The notes beneath the pieces are model-generated. The model saw only the letters and a program-made list of their open reading frames with translations. It was not told where the DNA came from and did no database searches. Source: Flaccisagitta enflata (lineage: Eukaryota; Chaetognatha; Sagittoidea; Aphragmophora). Taken from it: 64,000 nt of DNA. This document shows, one piece after another, positions 48,781 through 60,304 of the stretch. Position numbers and translations under genes: made by a program. Numbering within the stretch: position 1 is the stretch's first letter; the number at the start of each line of letters is the position of its first letter. The stretch spans positions 55,738,001 to 55,802,000 of the forward strand of contig OZ231127.1 in assembly GCA_965153355.1 (NCBI GenBank). Direction: 5' to 3'.

Positions 48781-48842
48781 CTCTTTCTTTCTTTCTTTCT
48801 TTCTTTCTCTCTTTCTTTCTTTCTTCCTTCCTTCCTTTCTTT
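48680..48842. repeat. (CTTT)n microsatellite
   Basis: About 38 CTTT units with CTCTTT interruptions abut the hairpin-ended repeat at 48847. Confidence 0.95.
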
Positions 48843-48846
48843 TTTT

Positions 48847-49040
48847 AGTTGCGGACACGCAACTCTATTAGAAGCTTTGTCCGTCCGTCCGTTGGTTGGT
48901 CCGTGGACACGAGTCGACAAGTGCGAAAATGAGCATTTTCGATGGTTTTTGTGTATGTGTGGGAGGCATGGGGTATGGATGGGGGTTGGTTGCCCCTGCC
49001 CACCCGTCCGCAACGATATGGTGACCACCCGTCACTTGTT
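48847..49040 (-). repeat. Hairpin-ended short repeat, complete copy
   Basis: It starts AGTTGCGGACACGCAACTC and ends CCCGTCCGCAACGATATGG and CGTCACTTGTT. GTTGCGGAC (48848-48856) is the exact complement of GTCCGCAAC (49006-49014). The middle has a short GTCCGTCCGTCCG tract and the GTATGGATGGGGGTTGG segment. Confidence 0.75.
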
Positions 49041-50580
<1,540 letters not shown>

Positions 50581-50591
50581 TGTTTGTGCTA

Positions 50592-50625
<34 letters not shown>

Positions 50626-50639
50626 GTGTCTGTCTAGAA

Positions 50640-51270
50640 CCTTCTCATATCTTTTTTTCCAGACTTCAGAAGTTCATGAAACTTTGCTGGTGTTGTTTAT
50701 AGGTCAATAGGAGCTTGTGTACCAATTTTCAAAAAAATTCATAAACTTTTACTACCCTTTGCCTATTATTTTTGTAGTAATATTTAGCTGGGACTTAGGT
50801 GGTTTACATAGGTAGAGGGTAGTAAAGGTTTATGAATTTTTTTTTAATTTGGTATACAAGTAGAGGGTAGTAAATAAACAACCCCTGCAAAATTCGAATT
50901 AAATCTGAAGTCTGGTTTAGAAGATATTAGCTTATTTATGTAGTAGTATGTTACTAGGACTTAGGCGATTTACATAGGCAAAGGGTAGTAAAAGTTTATG
51001 AATTTTTTTCTAATTTGGTATACAAGTAAAGGGTAGTAAATAAACAACCCCTGCAAAATTTGAATTAAATCTGAAGCCTGGTTTATGAGATATTAGCTTA
51101 TTTATGTAGTAATATGTTACTAGGACTTAAGCAGTTTTCATAGGCAAAGGGTAGTAAAAGTTTATGAATTTTTTAAAAACTTAGTAAACAGGTAAATAAT
51201 GTCAATTAAACAGCTCCTGCAAAATTCGATTTAAATCTGAAGTCTGGTTTATGAGATATAAACTTATTTA
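50640..51270. repeat. 166-bp repeat: one inverted and about three direct copies
   Basis: GGGTAGTAAA(A/G)GTTTATGAAT recurs at 50817, 50983 and 51149 as direct units with a 166-bp period. An inverted partial copy precedes them (ATTCATAAACTTTTACTACC at 50739). Each unit also carries AATAAACA(A/G)CCCCTGCAAAA and AAATCTGAAG(T/C)CTGGTTTA. Confidence 0.85.
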
Positions 51271-51296
51271 TTTAGTAATATATTAGTGTTGTGGGA

Positions 51297-51450
<154 letters not shown>

Positions 51451-51598
51451 TGTGTGTTTTTTCTTCCCGTGGACTGTTTTAAAAACAGATATTGCTAATA
51501 TTGCATAAAATAACCCATGCCATTCCTCTAAAAAAAGGTTTGCCGTCAAGGACTCCAAGGACCAAGGTTTGCCTTCTTGGACTTCAGTGTTTAATGTT

Positions 51599-51752
51599 CA
51601 AGGTATGCCGTCATGGACTTTAAGGTATGCCGTCATGGACTTTAAGGTATGCCGTCATGGACTTTAAGGTATGCCGTCATGGACTTTAAGGTATGCCGTC
51701 ATGGACTTTAAGGTATGCCGTCATGGCCTTTAAGGTATGCCATCATGGACAT
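51599..51752. repeat. 22-bp minisatellite, seven units
   Basis: AAGGTATGCCGTCATGGACT plus TT repeats with almost no variation. Related diverged phrases extend upstream to about 51540 (AAGGTTTGCC). Confidence 0.95.
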
Positions 51753-51759
51753 CAATTAT

Positions 51760-51857
51760 TTTTTTGAAAAAAAAATTTTAAATTTTTTTTTTTTTTGAAA
51801 TTTTTTTGAAATTTTTTTTTGAAAAAAAATTTTTTTTTGATTTTTTTTTTTTTTTTG
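51760..51857. repeat. A/T homopolymer-rich tract
   Basis: T-runs and TTTGAAATTTTTTT units alternate with short A-runs. Confidence 0.85.
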
Positions 51858-51867
51858 TCGTGTATCT

Positions 51868-51946
51868 TCTCGAGTCGCGTTTACGCGACGAGAAAGCTTC
51901 AAAAATTACGGTCCCCAGTCGGGGACTGTAATTTTGAAGCTTTTTC
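51868..51946. other. Two consecutive hairpins
   Basis: The first is TTCTCGAGTCGCGTTTACGC followed by GACGAGAA. The second pairs AGCTTCAAAAATTACGGTCC with GGACTGTAATTTTGAAGCT around a CCAGTCGG loop, with one indel and one mismatch. They follow a T-rich tract and precede an A-rich one. Confidence 0.7.
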
Positions 51947-52254
51947 CCTGCTAAAAAGAAATAAAGAAAGATCGCTATCATATGTAAAATGTCAAAAAAT
52001 CATAATTTTTGGCATCTGGAAGGTAACACCATGCTTGCGACACCTGCAAACCACCTGTGCTTCAGAGGTCACATGTTTCTTTGATCATCAATCATTTTTG
52101 GTCCAGAGTAACAAGTAAAATATCAGTTTAAAGGCCCAAAAGGCCTGAAAATAATTATTTCGGGGGTTCCAAACGCTTTCTCTCTTTTTAGTTGCGGAAT
52201 AGCGACTGCAAATGAGGTGTGGTCACTGTTGGTCCATCAAGGGTCATTGAGTTG

Positions 52255-52452
52255 AACAAGGCCGGATACACGGCTACCTCAGTCGCGCGCGGGTGGGCAG
52301 GGGCTGTTTTCAGGTCATTAGATCATTTGGGCAGGAGCATTGGGCCAAAGACCGCAAAAGTCCAAAAAAGTATGTGTTGCAGAGTGCAGACTGACGGACA
52401 GGCGGATGGATGGACCGACAAAGCGGGGTAGAGTCACATAGCATGCGACTTA
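52255..52452 (+). repeat. Hairpin-ended short repeat
   Basis: It starts AACAAGGCCGGATACACGGC, has GTCGCGCGCGGGTGGGCAGG, TTTGGGCAGGAGC and GACGGACAGGCGGATGGATG, and ends AGAGTCACATAGCATGCGAC. Confidence 0.7.
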
Positions 52453-52469
52453 ATGGTGCAAAAACATAC

Positions 52470-52532
52470 TATTCTGCCCCTGCCCACCCATCTGCGACTG
52501 GTATTGGCCCTGCATCCAGCCTTGTTCTCTTT
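52470..52532 (-). repeat. Hairpin-ended short repeat, end fragment
   Basis: CTGCCCCTGCCCACCCATCT and GCGACTGGTATTGGCC, ending CATCCAGCCTTGTTC, match the 5' end of the family in reverse. It lies 20 bp from the preceding copy in opposite orientation. Confidence 0.6.
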
Positions 52533-52616
52533 CTCTTCAGTCTCTTGTTCAAACCTAGAGAACTCAAGTTCCTAAGTTGCAGTGCACAGGGACAGCAAAT
52601 TTGGAAAATCGTTTTG

Positions 52617-52754
52617 CGTGAAATTCTTAATCTCTCTCTGAAAGTAAAATTTTGCATTTCTAAGAACATAGCCCCTTTCTTATATGTCTTTAAAACAGGG
52701 CCATGTTTTTAGAAATGCAAATTTATGCATTCAGAGACAGATAAGAAATTCACG
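52617..52754. repeat. Palindrome of about 138 bp
   Basis: GTGAAATTCTTAATCTCTCT and TTTTGCATTTCTAAGAACAT on the left mirror ATGTTTTTAGAAATGCAAAT and AGATAAGAAATTCAC on the right, centred near 52685. A single arm of the same sequence occurs near 5855-5905. Confidence 0.7.
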
Positions 52755-52997
52755 TATGACAAGTCAAGGAATGGAGGCTAATTTTCTTCTTTGTTTCTCA
52801 TTTTTTCCAACTGATTTTGAACACATAAATGATTCCCAATGCAAATAAATCAATAATTTATACTAAAAATATGATTTCTTTTTAAAAAATTGTGAATTCA
52901 TCACTTAATTATTTTTCTAGAATATGATTTGACCGTGAAAATTGCCCCTTCATGTGCACCTTGACTTAAGCAGAAGAATCTTATTCAAGCCTGAGTC
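52755..52997. other. AT-rich unique sequence
   Basis: No feature is supported. Confidence 0.35.
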
Positions 52998-54642
52998 ACA
53001 CATCTCTGGATACCCCCCCCCAGAGAATCAAAAATACTATTTTTTCTGATTATGCTATTTGTCTTCAGGAACATGTGGGCTATTAAAAAAACAAAAAACT
53101 AAAAAATTCATCTGAAATTTTTTCATTTATCACACTTTTTCGAAAAAAAAACAGTATTTTAAGCATTTTTTAAATATATAATTGTACATGCAGCTTAGAA
53201 AATCTAAAGAAATACTAGAAATGTGTGGCAATAGATAGAATACACATGTTTTAACCCTTCACATGCAGTGTTTGTAGATATCCTACAAATTAGAGATTAA
53301 AACTGGGCTAAAAACAGTTTTTTCAAGTTGAGATTTTTTCATACAGCATCTTAACTCTTAAAAAATTGTAGAACTATGTAGTAGAAGTCAGAGTTTAACT
53401 ACTTTTATCCTGAACAATCAGCAATTTTAGATTTTTTTAGGTTTAGAGTCTAAAAATTACTAAAAAAAGCAAAATACAGTTTTTTTTAAGCATTTTCAAT
53501 TAAAAAAATTTTCATGCAGTTTTATAAATCCTGAAAAATCCTGTGAGTATTAGTGATAATATAGATATAAATTTTTCTACTATGGACAAAAACAAAGCCG
53601 GATACATGGCTACCGAAGTCGCGTGCGGATGGGCAGGGGCCATATTTGAGGTCACCAGACCATTTGGGCAGGAGCAGTGAGGTCAGAGAATAAAATCATA
53701 AAAAAAAGTAAAACATGACCGACCGACCGACCGACCGACCGACCGACCGACCGACCGACAGACAAAGCGGGTTGTAGAGTCACGTGCACGCGACTAAAAA
53801 TTTCAAGATAAATCTACCTTAAAAAATAAAATACTGATATTTTTAAGCTATTCTTAAATTGTTCAGGGTAAAAGTAGTTAAACTCAGACTACTACTTCAC
53901 ATTTCCAAGATTTTTTGAGAATTGAAATACCGTATGAAAAAATTTAGACTTAAAAATGTTGAAAAAAGCTATATTTTCCCGTTTTAAGCTATTTTTAAGC
54001 TCTTATCTATAAGATATCTGAAAAAATTTTTGTGAAGGGTAAAAACTTGTATATTTATTCTATTGCCTCACATTTTCAGTATTTTTTGGGATTTATAAAA
54101 TTGCATCAGCAGTTATTTGCTTAAAAATTCTTAGAAAAATGATACTTTACTATTTTTAGCTATTTTTAAACTCTAAACTTAAAAAAAAATTACTGACTGT
54201 TTAGGATAAAAATAGGTAAACTCAGATTACTACTATATATTTCTAGGATTTTTCATGAGTTAAAATGCTGTTTTAACAAATTAGAACTTAAGATTGCTAA
54301 AAAAATTTTATTTTGTTTTTTTTTTTTTTGTTATTTTTAAGCTTTAATCTATATAATATCTACAAAAAAATTTTTGTGAAGGCTAAAAACATATATATTT
54401 TATCTATTGCCACACATTTCCAGTATTTTTTAGGATTTTCTAAGCTGTATGAAAAATTTTATGCTTGAGAAGTGCTAAAAATGTATTTTTTTTTATGTAT
54501 AAAGTGAAATAAATGAAAAAATTTCAGATGATTTTTTTTTGTTTTTTGTTTTTTTTAGTAGCCGACATGCTCCTGAAGACAAATAGCACAGTCAGAAAAA
54601 AAAGTATTTTTGATTCTCTTAGGGGGGTATCCAGAGATGTGT
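52998..54642. mobile_element. Large AT-rich foldback
   Basis: The ends ACACATCTCTGGATACCCCC and GGGGTATCCAGAGATGTGT mirror each other. Paired phrases continue inward, for example CATCTGAAATTTTTTCATTT with AAATGAAAAAATTTCAGATG. The right arm is longer because a section of about 350 bp is duplicated (GTGAAGG(G/C)TAAAAAC at about 54033 and 54377). A hairpin-ended repeat (53590-53800) sits at the centre. Confidence 0.75.
53590..53800 (+). repeat. Hairpin-ended short repeat at the foldback centre
   Basis: It starts AACAAAGCCGGATACATGGC, has GTCGCGTGCGGATGGGCAGG (53618) and a perfect (GACC)n tract at 53718-53760, and ends GTGCACGCGACTAAAAA. GTCGCGTGC (53618-53626) complements GCACGCGAC (53786-53794). 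Confidence 0.8.
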
Positions 54643-54689
54643 GGAGTGTCGACAATGATTTCATAGGATCGAAACGGAGAGCATCGGGC

Positions 54690-54796
54690 TCGCGAGCTCG
54701 CTCTAAAATCAGGCTTGCTGAGACCGATAGACAGACTGATGGACAGACGGTCTGATTACGCTGAGTGTAGAGTCGCGTAGCATGCAACTAAAAATT
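54690..54796 (+). repeat. Hairpin-ended short repeat, 3' part
   Basis: GACAGACTGATGGACAGACG leads to GTAGAGTCGCGTAGCATGCA and ACTAAAAA. The 5' part is not recognisable. Confidence 0.55.
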
Positions 54797-54950
54797 GTCC
54801 ATCGTGTCGGTCCTTCCGTCCATGATAATCGAGTCGAAATAATGAAAACGCACATTTGAGATGCTGCGTTTGTGTTTGTCTTTATGTGTGTGGATGGGGG
54901 TTGTGCACCCCTGCCTAACCGTCCTCAAGGTTATTGTAGCCCCATTCTAA
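54797..54950 (-). repeat. Hairpin-ended short repeat, inner fragment
   Basis: GTCGGTCCTTCCGTCC, ACGCACATTTGAGATGC, GTGTGGATGGGGGTTG and CCCCTGCCTAACCGTCC follow in the family's order. The terminal hairpin is missing. Confidence 0.5.
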
Positions 54951-54973
54951 CAGATGCTCTGCTCCTGCATTTT

Positions 54974-55190
54974 TAGTCGCTTGCACGCGACTCAACATCC
55001 CGCTTTGTCTGTCCGTCCATCTGTTCGTGGGTTGGTTGGTCGGTCAGTCCATCAGACTACTTTTTTTTTTTAAGTCATTCAAAGCCATTAGTATACTGAA
55101 TCGTTCTTAATCATTGTAAGTCATTTTAAATCATTGTAAGTCAATCTGTAAATCTCACACGCGACTCACAGGTGTTGGCCTTGTTCTGCA
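54974..55190 (-). repeat. Hairpin-ended short repeat, AAGTCATT subtype, complete
   Basis: The hairpin AGTCGCTTGCACGCGACT is followed by a GGTTGGTTGGTCGGTC tract, an array of (AAGTCATT)-like 10-11-bp units (55071-55150), then CACACGCGACTCACAGG and GTTGGCCTTGTTC. Confidence 0.7.
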
Positions 55191-55920
55191 TCTTCCAATT
55201 ATAATATCTTTTATTTGTAATTTTATTGAGAAATCAAAGAGAGTCATTTCTAATTGACGAGAGTCGCGCGTTGAAACGTTTTTAGGTGCGCCATAGCACC
55301 TCAAAAAGAGGCTCTGTCCATTGGTTGGTTGGTCGCTCAGTCGGTCAGTCACGCTTGAGTGAAAAATCGCTGAAAACGTATGAGAACTCATCACGTTCAT
55401 CATTCATGTTGCACGCTGTATTTTGTCTAAGAACACTGTTTATAAGAACATCAGCCTCAGATTTGGTGAAAAAATAAGAACATCCTAAGAACATGCTCAG
55501 GCTCAGATTTTGGCAAAAATATATTCTAAAGAACACTTTTATATGATTATTTAAGGAAACAATCAAAGAAAATTGTACAGAATCCTCCATCCCCAAAAAT
55601 CTAACCAATAACCTTTATCATTTACATTTTTTTTTCATAGTCTATAAAAACAAAATTTTACATGGACTAAGAAAAAAAATATCTGTTTTATTGAATATAT
55701 ATACATAGCTAACAACCATGATAAAGAATCCTGAATGCTATTAAAATAAGAACAGGTTAAGAACGTTTGAACCTGAAAATTGGCTAAAAAATAAGAACAC
55801 TGAGCCTCACTTTAAAAAACTGTGTTCTAATAAAAAATACAGCGTGTACTAGTCATTTCATTCATGATCATATTCATCTAAGGTAAGGTCAACACACGTT
55901 CTCACACACACGAATGTGTG
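55191..55920. other. AT-rich sequence with a hairpin-repeat start
   Basis: At 55286-55372 a hairpin AGGTGCGCCATAGCACCT is followed by GGCTCTGTCCATTGGTTGG, a diverged short repeat. The phrase AAGAACA(T/C)(T/C)...CTCAGATTT recurs three or four times at 55430-55520 and 55745-55830. No gene is supported. Confidence 0.45.
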
Positions 55921-55924
55921 CGCG

Positions 55925-55925
55925 A

Positions 55926-55969
<44 letters not shown>

Positions 55970-55973
55970 GCGT

Positions 55974-56014
<41 letters not shown>
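55925..56014. repeat. (GT)n microsatellite with GC transitions
   Basis: GT units carry a GCGTGTGCGTGT block in the middle. Confidence 0.95.
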
Positions 56015-56019
<5 letters not shown>

Positions 56020-56161
56020 CTGAGTGTGTGTGGGAATGTGTCCACGAACGTGAATGTTGAGAGGTGGAATAAGAAGATTCAAAGGTTTCGAAAGCGAAGA
56101 AGCTCCGTTTATCTGCTCTCTCATCTGACAAATTTCGGAATCAGAGTTACAATTACAACAG

Positions 56162-56162
<1 letters not shown>

Positions 56163-56231
<69 letters not shown>
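56163..56231. repeat. (CT)n microsatellite
   Basis: A pure CT tract abuts GCGGTCTTTGGCCTCACTGC, the inner part of a hairpin-ended repeat, where other copies have a T-rich tract. Confidence 0.95.
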
Positions 56232-56232
<1 letters not shown>

Positions 56233-56400
56233 GGTCTTTGGCCTCACTGCTCCTGCCCAAATCATGAAGCAACCTCAAATATGGCTTTGTCGGTCCGTCG
56301 GTCCGTCTGTGGGGGTTTGGGTGTGGATGCGGGTTGGATGCCCGCTATGTTTGTTCGCTCCCACCGCTCACTTGCTTTTGCAGCGGTCTGCTTGGCTTCA
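56230..56400 (-). repeat. Hairpin-ended short repeat, inner fragments
   Basis: CACTGCTCCTGCCCAAATCA and ACCTCAAATATGGC match the family interior, followed by GTCGGTCCGTCGGTCCGTC and GTGTGGATGCGGGTTGG. Neither terminus is present. Confidence 0.5.
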
Positions 56401-56446
56401 CTCGCTTTGCTCCCATGCTCCATTCACCGGCTCGCTTGCTCCCTTA

Positions 56447-57735
56447 ATATCCGAGTCTGTGGTCTCGATATCCGAGTCTGTGGTCTCGATATCCAAGTCT
56501 GTGGTCTCGATATCCAAGTCTGTGGTCTCGATATCCGAGTCTGTGGTCTCGATATCCGAGTCTGTGGTCTCAATATCCGAGTCTGTGGTCTCAATATCCG
56601 AGTCTGTGGTCTCGATATCCAAGTCTGTGGTCTCGATATCCGAGTCAGTGGTCTTGATATCCAAAACTGTGGTCTCGATATCCGAGTCTGTGGTCTCGAT
56701 ATCCGAGTCTGTGGTCTCAATATCCGAGTCTGTGGTCTCAATATCCGAGTCTGTGGTCTCAATATCCAAGTCTGCGGTCTTGATTTCCGAGTCTGTGGTC
56801 TCGATTTCCGAGTCTGTGGTCTCAACTTCCGAGTCTGTAATCTCGATTTCCGAGTATGTAATCTCGATTTCCAAGTCTGTGGTCTCGATTTCCGAGTCCA
56901 TGGTCTCGATTTCCCAGTCTGTGGTCTCGATTTCCAAATCTGTGGTCTCGATTTCCGAATCTGTGGTCTCAATTTCCGAGTCTGTGGTCTCAATTTCCGA
57001 GTCTGTGGTCTCAATTTCCAAGTCTGTGGTCTCGATTTCCGAATCTGTGGTCTTGATTTCCGAATCTGTGGTCTCAATTTTCGAATCTGTGGTCTCGTTT
57101 TCCAATCTGTGGTCTCGATTTCCGAGTCCGTGGTCTCGACTTCCGAGTCTGTGGTCTCGATTTCCGAGTCTGTGGTCTCAATTTCCGAATCTGTGGTCTC
57201 AATTTCCGAGTCTGTGGTCTCAATTTCCGCGTCTGTGGTCTTGATTTCCGAGTCTGTGGTCTTGATTTCCGAGTCTGTGGTCTTGATTTCCGAGTCTGTG
57301 GTCTTGATTTCCGAGTCTGTGGTCTTGATTTCCGAGTCTGTGGTCTTGATTTCCGAGTCTGTGGTCTTGATTTCCGAGTCTGTGGTCTTGATTTCCGAGT
57401 CTGTGGTCTTGATTTCTAAGTCTGTGAGCGCGATTTCCAAGTCAGTGAGCGCGATTTCCAAGTCTGTGAGCGCAATTTCCAAGTCTGTGAGCGCGATTTC
57501 CGAGTCTGTGGGGGCGATTTCCCTGCTGTGGGGGCGATTTCCGAGTCTGTGGGGGCGATTTCCGAGTCTGTGGGCGCAATCCCGGAGTCTGTGGGTGCGA
57601 TTTCCGACTCTGTGGCTGCGATATCCGAGTCAGTGGACGCGATTCCCATGTCTGTGGTTGCAAGTTTCAAGTTTTTGGTCTCGGTTTTTGAGTATGTGGG
57701 CAAGGTTTTCAAGTCTGTGGTCACAACAGCCACAG
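56447..57735. repeat. 21-bp minisatellite, about 61 units
   Basis: The unit is of the type GAGTCTGTGGTCTCGATTTC plus C. Because 21 is a multiple of three, several frames on both strands stay open: plus-strand ISESVVS and CGLDIRV strings, minus-strand DSEIETT strings (up to 626, 352, 326 and 235 codons). Sub-blocks share variants: ATATCC in 56447-56770, TTTCC afterwards, CTTGATTTCCGAG in 57240-57415, GAGCGCGATTTCC in 57421-57500 and GGGGGCGATTTCC after that. No signal sequence, domain or flanking exon supports translation. Confidence 0.92.
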
Positions 57736-57739
57736 CTTT

Positions 57740-58405
57740 TTGAGAAAAGGATATCCATTAATATTTTCATATTCTTCATGAAAAGAGGATTTGAATGATA
57801 TGCTGAAACATATACTTTATCAGTTATTTTCTTTAAAAATGGCGCAGGAAGGAAAAATCTTCTTCTGATCAGTATTTGTAACAGCCGCAATTTCGCGGCG
57901 CCTAAACAAGACAACAACCTTGATGATTTCTTTTCGAATTAATTTTTTTAACAGTTGCGCGGCTCCTGCGTTTTTCTGCGTCATCCGATTTGGATGCGGT
58001 TTTTTGCTCCAGCTCAGATTTTTTAAGGAGCACATCCCCATGGAAGCAGCTCAATGCAGCCGCCATAAACAGAGCGGAGATTCAATGACGAACTTGAAAA
58101 ATATTTGGTCGATCACTGAAATCTTTTCTGAACGTTTGAGCTCAATTTTTTTACGTCCTATGAGTGAGTTACCGTTGCCAACAGGTTGATACACCTTCTT
58201 TACCGAATATTTAACCTATAAACCACGTAATTTACTCTTTAAATAGTCATAATATTACTATGGATACTTGTTAAGAATTCAAAAAATGAACAAAAGTTGA
58301 AACGGTGGATGCACCCAGGATTTTATAACCCTACTTTTACTTTACGTTTTCGCTAGAAAAGCTGTGCCCATCCGTCCGTTTTCTATCTTTCTTTTTTTTT
58401 CTTTC
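57740..58405. other. Unassigned unique sequence
   Basis: AACAGCCGCAATTTCGCGGC and AACAGTTGCGCGGC phrases lie near 57880 and 57949. No exon is supported; frame 57920-58189 (89 codons) has no recognisable domain. Confidence 0.35.
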
Positions 58406-58846
58406 TTTTTGGGCAGCGGACCCAGAGGACTTATGTCCTGTAGGACACAAGGGTGAATTTCAAGACATCCGTCCATCAGTCCGTCAGTCCGTCCAACCGT
58501 CCGTCTGCCATCCGTCCATCAATCCATCCGCCCCCCCTCTAGGCTAATCAGGCCCCTCTCCGGCTTGAAATAAGTCCTTTAAGGCCCCAAATCAGACCTC
58601 CCAGGCCCCAAATCAGCCCTCTCATACCCCAAATCAACCCTCATGGATCAAAAGTTAGTCCTCCCAGGCCTAAAATCAACCCTCTTAGTTCCAAAATTAG
58701 CTCTCAGGTCCAAAATCAGCCAACTCAGGCCCAAATTCTACCTTCTCAGGTCTAAAATTAACCCTTTCAGGCCCAACATCCTCTGCTCTAAGCAATCAAA
58801 TGCCCTCAAATTTGCCCTCTCAGGTTGTTACACCTGTGTCCTACAG

Positions 58847-59068
58847 GTGATCACTAAGGCCTTGCCGGTTTGGCCGTGAGAAGGCCGAGGCTCGGTTTTG
58901 AGGCCAAACCCGAAATTCGGTTTTGCCTTCAAACCCGACTTTGTTTTCTAGGATATTTTTGCTTCTATATCATTCTTTCAATCTTTCACTCATCAAATTA
59001 TTTTTGTATTTTTTTCTCACCTTTTTGATGATACTATGTGTGAATGTGTGTCTGTGTGTGTGTGTTTT

Positions 59069-59133
<65 letters not shown>

Positions 59134-59498
59134 ACTTAGTCGTATTCATTTCCTTGTTTTTTTTTATAATGCTGTTTAAACTTATTCCCCCCCCCTTTTT
59201 TGCTCAACTGTTTTCTCAGATTTTTTGCTGTCTCAGAGTGTCTGTGTCCGTGTTTTTGTGTGTATATAAACATGTTTGTTTTTTGCCTTTTTTGTCTCAA
59301 TTTTCTTTCTTTTTCTTGCTTCTTCTTTTTTCTATCATTTGTTTTCTCTCTGGCAAATGACCAGACATCTTTTTGTTACTGTAGTTATTTAAAAAACCAA
59401 TATAAACCCATCATAAACCCGAGAAAAGGTTTTGAGGTAATCCAAACCCAAACCGAAACCGCGGAAAAAAACGCCATACGCAAGGCCTTAGTGATCAC
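58847..59498. mobile_element. Nested 652-bp element with perfect 19-bp inverted ends
   Basis: The ends are GTGATCACTAAGGCCTTGC (58847-58865) and its exact reverse complement (59480-59498). Near the left end are GGTTTTGAGGCCAAACCCG and CGGTTTTGCC; near the right end are AAACCCGAGAAAAGG and CCAAACCCAAACCG, giving further partial inversion. A (CT)n tract (59072-59130) lies inside. No transposase is seen, and no target duplication can be fixed because the host copy is incomplete. Confidence 0.7.
59072..59131. repeat. (CT)n microsatellite inside the nested element
   Basis: A pure CT tract follows a short GT run. Confidence 0.9.
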
Positions 59499-59573
59499 TG
59501 CAAGCAGGGTATTGGGTACTGCTGAACATATGCGATCCTTAGATGACTAGTTTATCTTTCATTTGTCGTTTTT

Positions 59574-60033
59574 GGGCAGCGGCTTTCACACAGGGGAATT
59601 TTATCCTTCTCCTCCTTCTTATTCTCCTCCTTCTTCGTACCCCCTCCAACCTTTAGGCCCATATCTCAGCCTCAAGGCACATATCCCAGCCTTGAGGCCC
59701 AAATCCCAATCATGAGGGCTAAATCCCAACCTCAAGGCCCAAATCCCATCTTATGCCCAAGATCCCATCTTCAAGGCCCAAATCCCAGCATCGAGGGATT
59801 TGGGCCTCATGACTGGGTTTGGGCCTCAAGGCTGAGATATGGGCCTGGAGGTTGGGGAGGGGGGACGGAGGAGGAGGAGAAGAAGAAGGAGGAGAAGGAA
59901 AAAATTCCCCTGTGTGAAAGCATTAGTCATTGACCCCTTCTGGGCCGCTGCCCTGCTCCCCCTTCAACTTCAAGCACAACCTACTTAGGCAGGGAACGGG
60001 TACCGCTGATCATCAAACGCTTTTACGACTATT
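59574..60033 (+). mobile_element. 20-mer foldback, short left end
   Basis: The left end is GGGCAGCGGCTTTCACACAG, lacking the usual CCGATGACC part. Units such as CAAGGCCCAAATCCCATC run to about 59790 and invert at 59800-59845. The right end has CATTGACCCCTTCTGGGCCG and CTGCCC. The tail ends AACGCTTTTACGACTATT. Confidence 0.75.
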
Positions 60034-60051
60034 CATTTTTCGTTTGTAGTC

Positions 60052-60213
60052 GCGGACACGCAACTCTATAAGTGGCTTTGTCCGTCCGTCAGTCCGTCGG
60101 TCCGTCGGTCCGTCGGTCTGTCAGAACGAGTCGAAAAGTGGGAAAACGCGCATTTCCACCCCTGCCCACCCGTCCGCAACTGGTGGCCGTGTATCTGGCC
60201 TTGTTCTCTTTTG

Positions 60214-60214
<1 letters not shown>
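60052..60214 (-). repeat. Hairpin-ended short repeat, short copy
   Basis: It starts AGTCGCGGACACGCAACTCT, has a GTCCGTCGGTCCGTCGGTC tract and CCCCTGCCCACCCGTCCGCA, and ends GTGTATCTGGCCTTGTT. It combines features of the two hairpin types (GTCGCGGAC start, GTCCGCAAC near the far end). It lies 19 bp after the tail of the 20-mer foldback. Confidence 0.75.

Positions 60215-60216
<2 letters not shown>

Positions 60217-60301
<85 letters not shown>
60217..60301. repeat. (CT)n microsatellite
   Basis: A pure CT tract follows the hairpin-ended repeat directly. Confidence 0.95.

Positions 60302-60304
<3 letters not shown>

Larger units (their letters stand above)
58411..59550 (+). mobile_element. 20-mer foldback split by a nested element
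   Basis: The left end GGGCAGCGGACCCAGAGG and TCCTGTAGGACACAAGGG is followed by GACATCCGTCC and degenerate 20-21-bp units (CAGGCCCCAAATCAG). The right end begins CCTGTGTCCTACAGG and breaks at 58847. The tail resumes at 59499 with GCAAGCAGGGTATTGGGTAC and ends GATGACTAG. The tail variant matches the copy at 35897-36433. Confidence 0.75.

Noticed and set aside
55918-57798. A 626-codon plus-strand frame through the 21-bp minisatellite, plus 235- and 352-codon minus-strand frames with a DSEIETT heptad
   Set aside because: Frames stay open on both strands because the unit is 21 bp; variation follows CpG decay; the plus frame also runs through (GT)n and (CT)n tracts and switches its repeat peptide.
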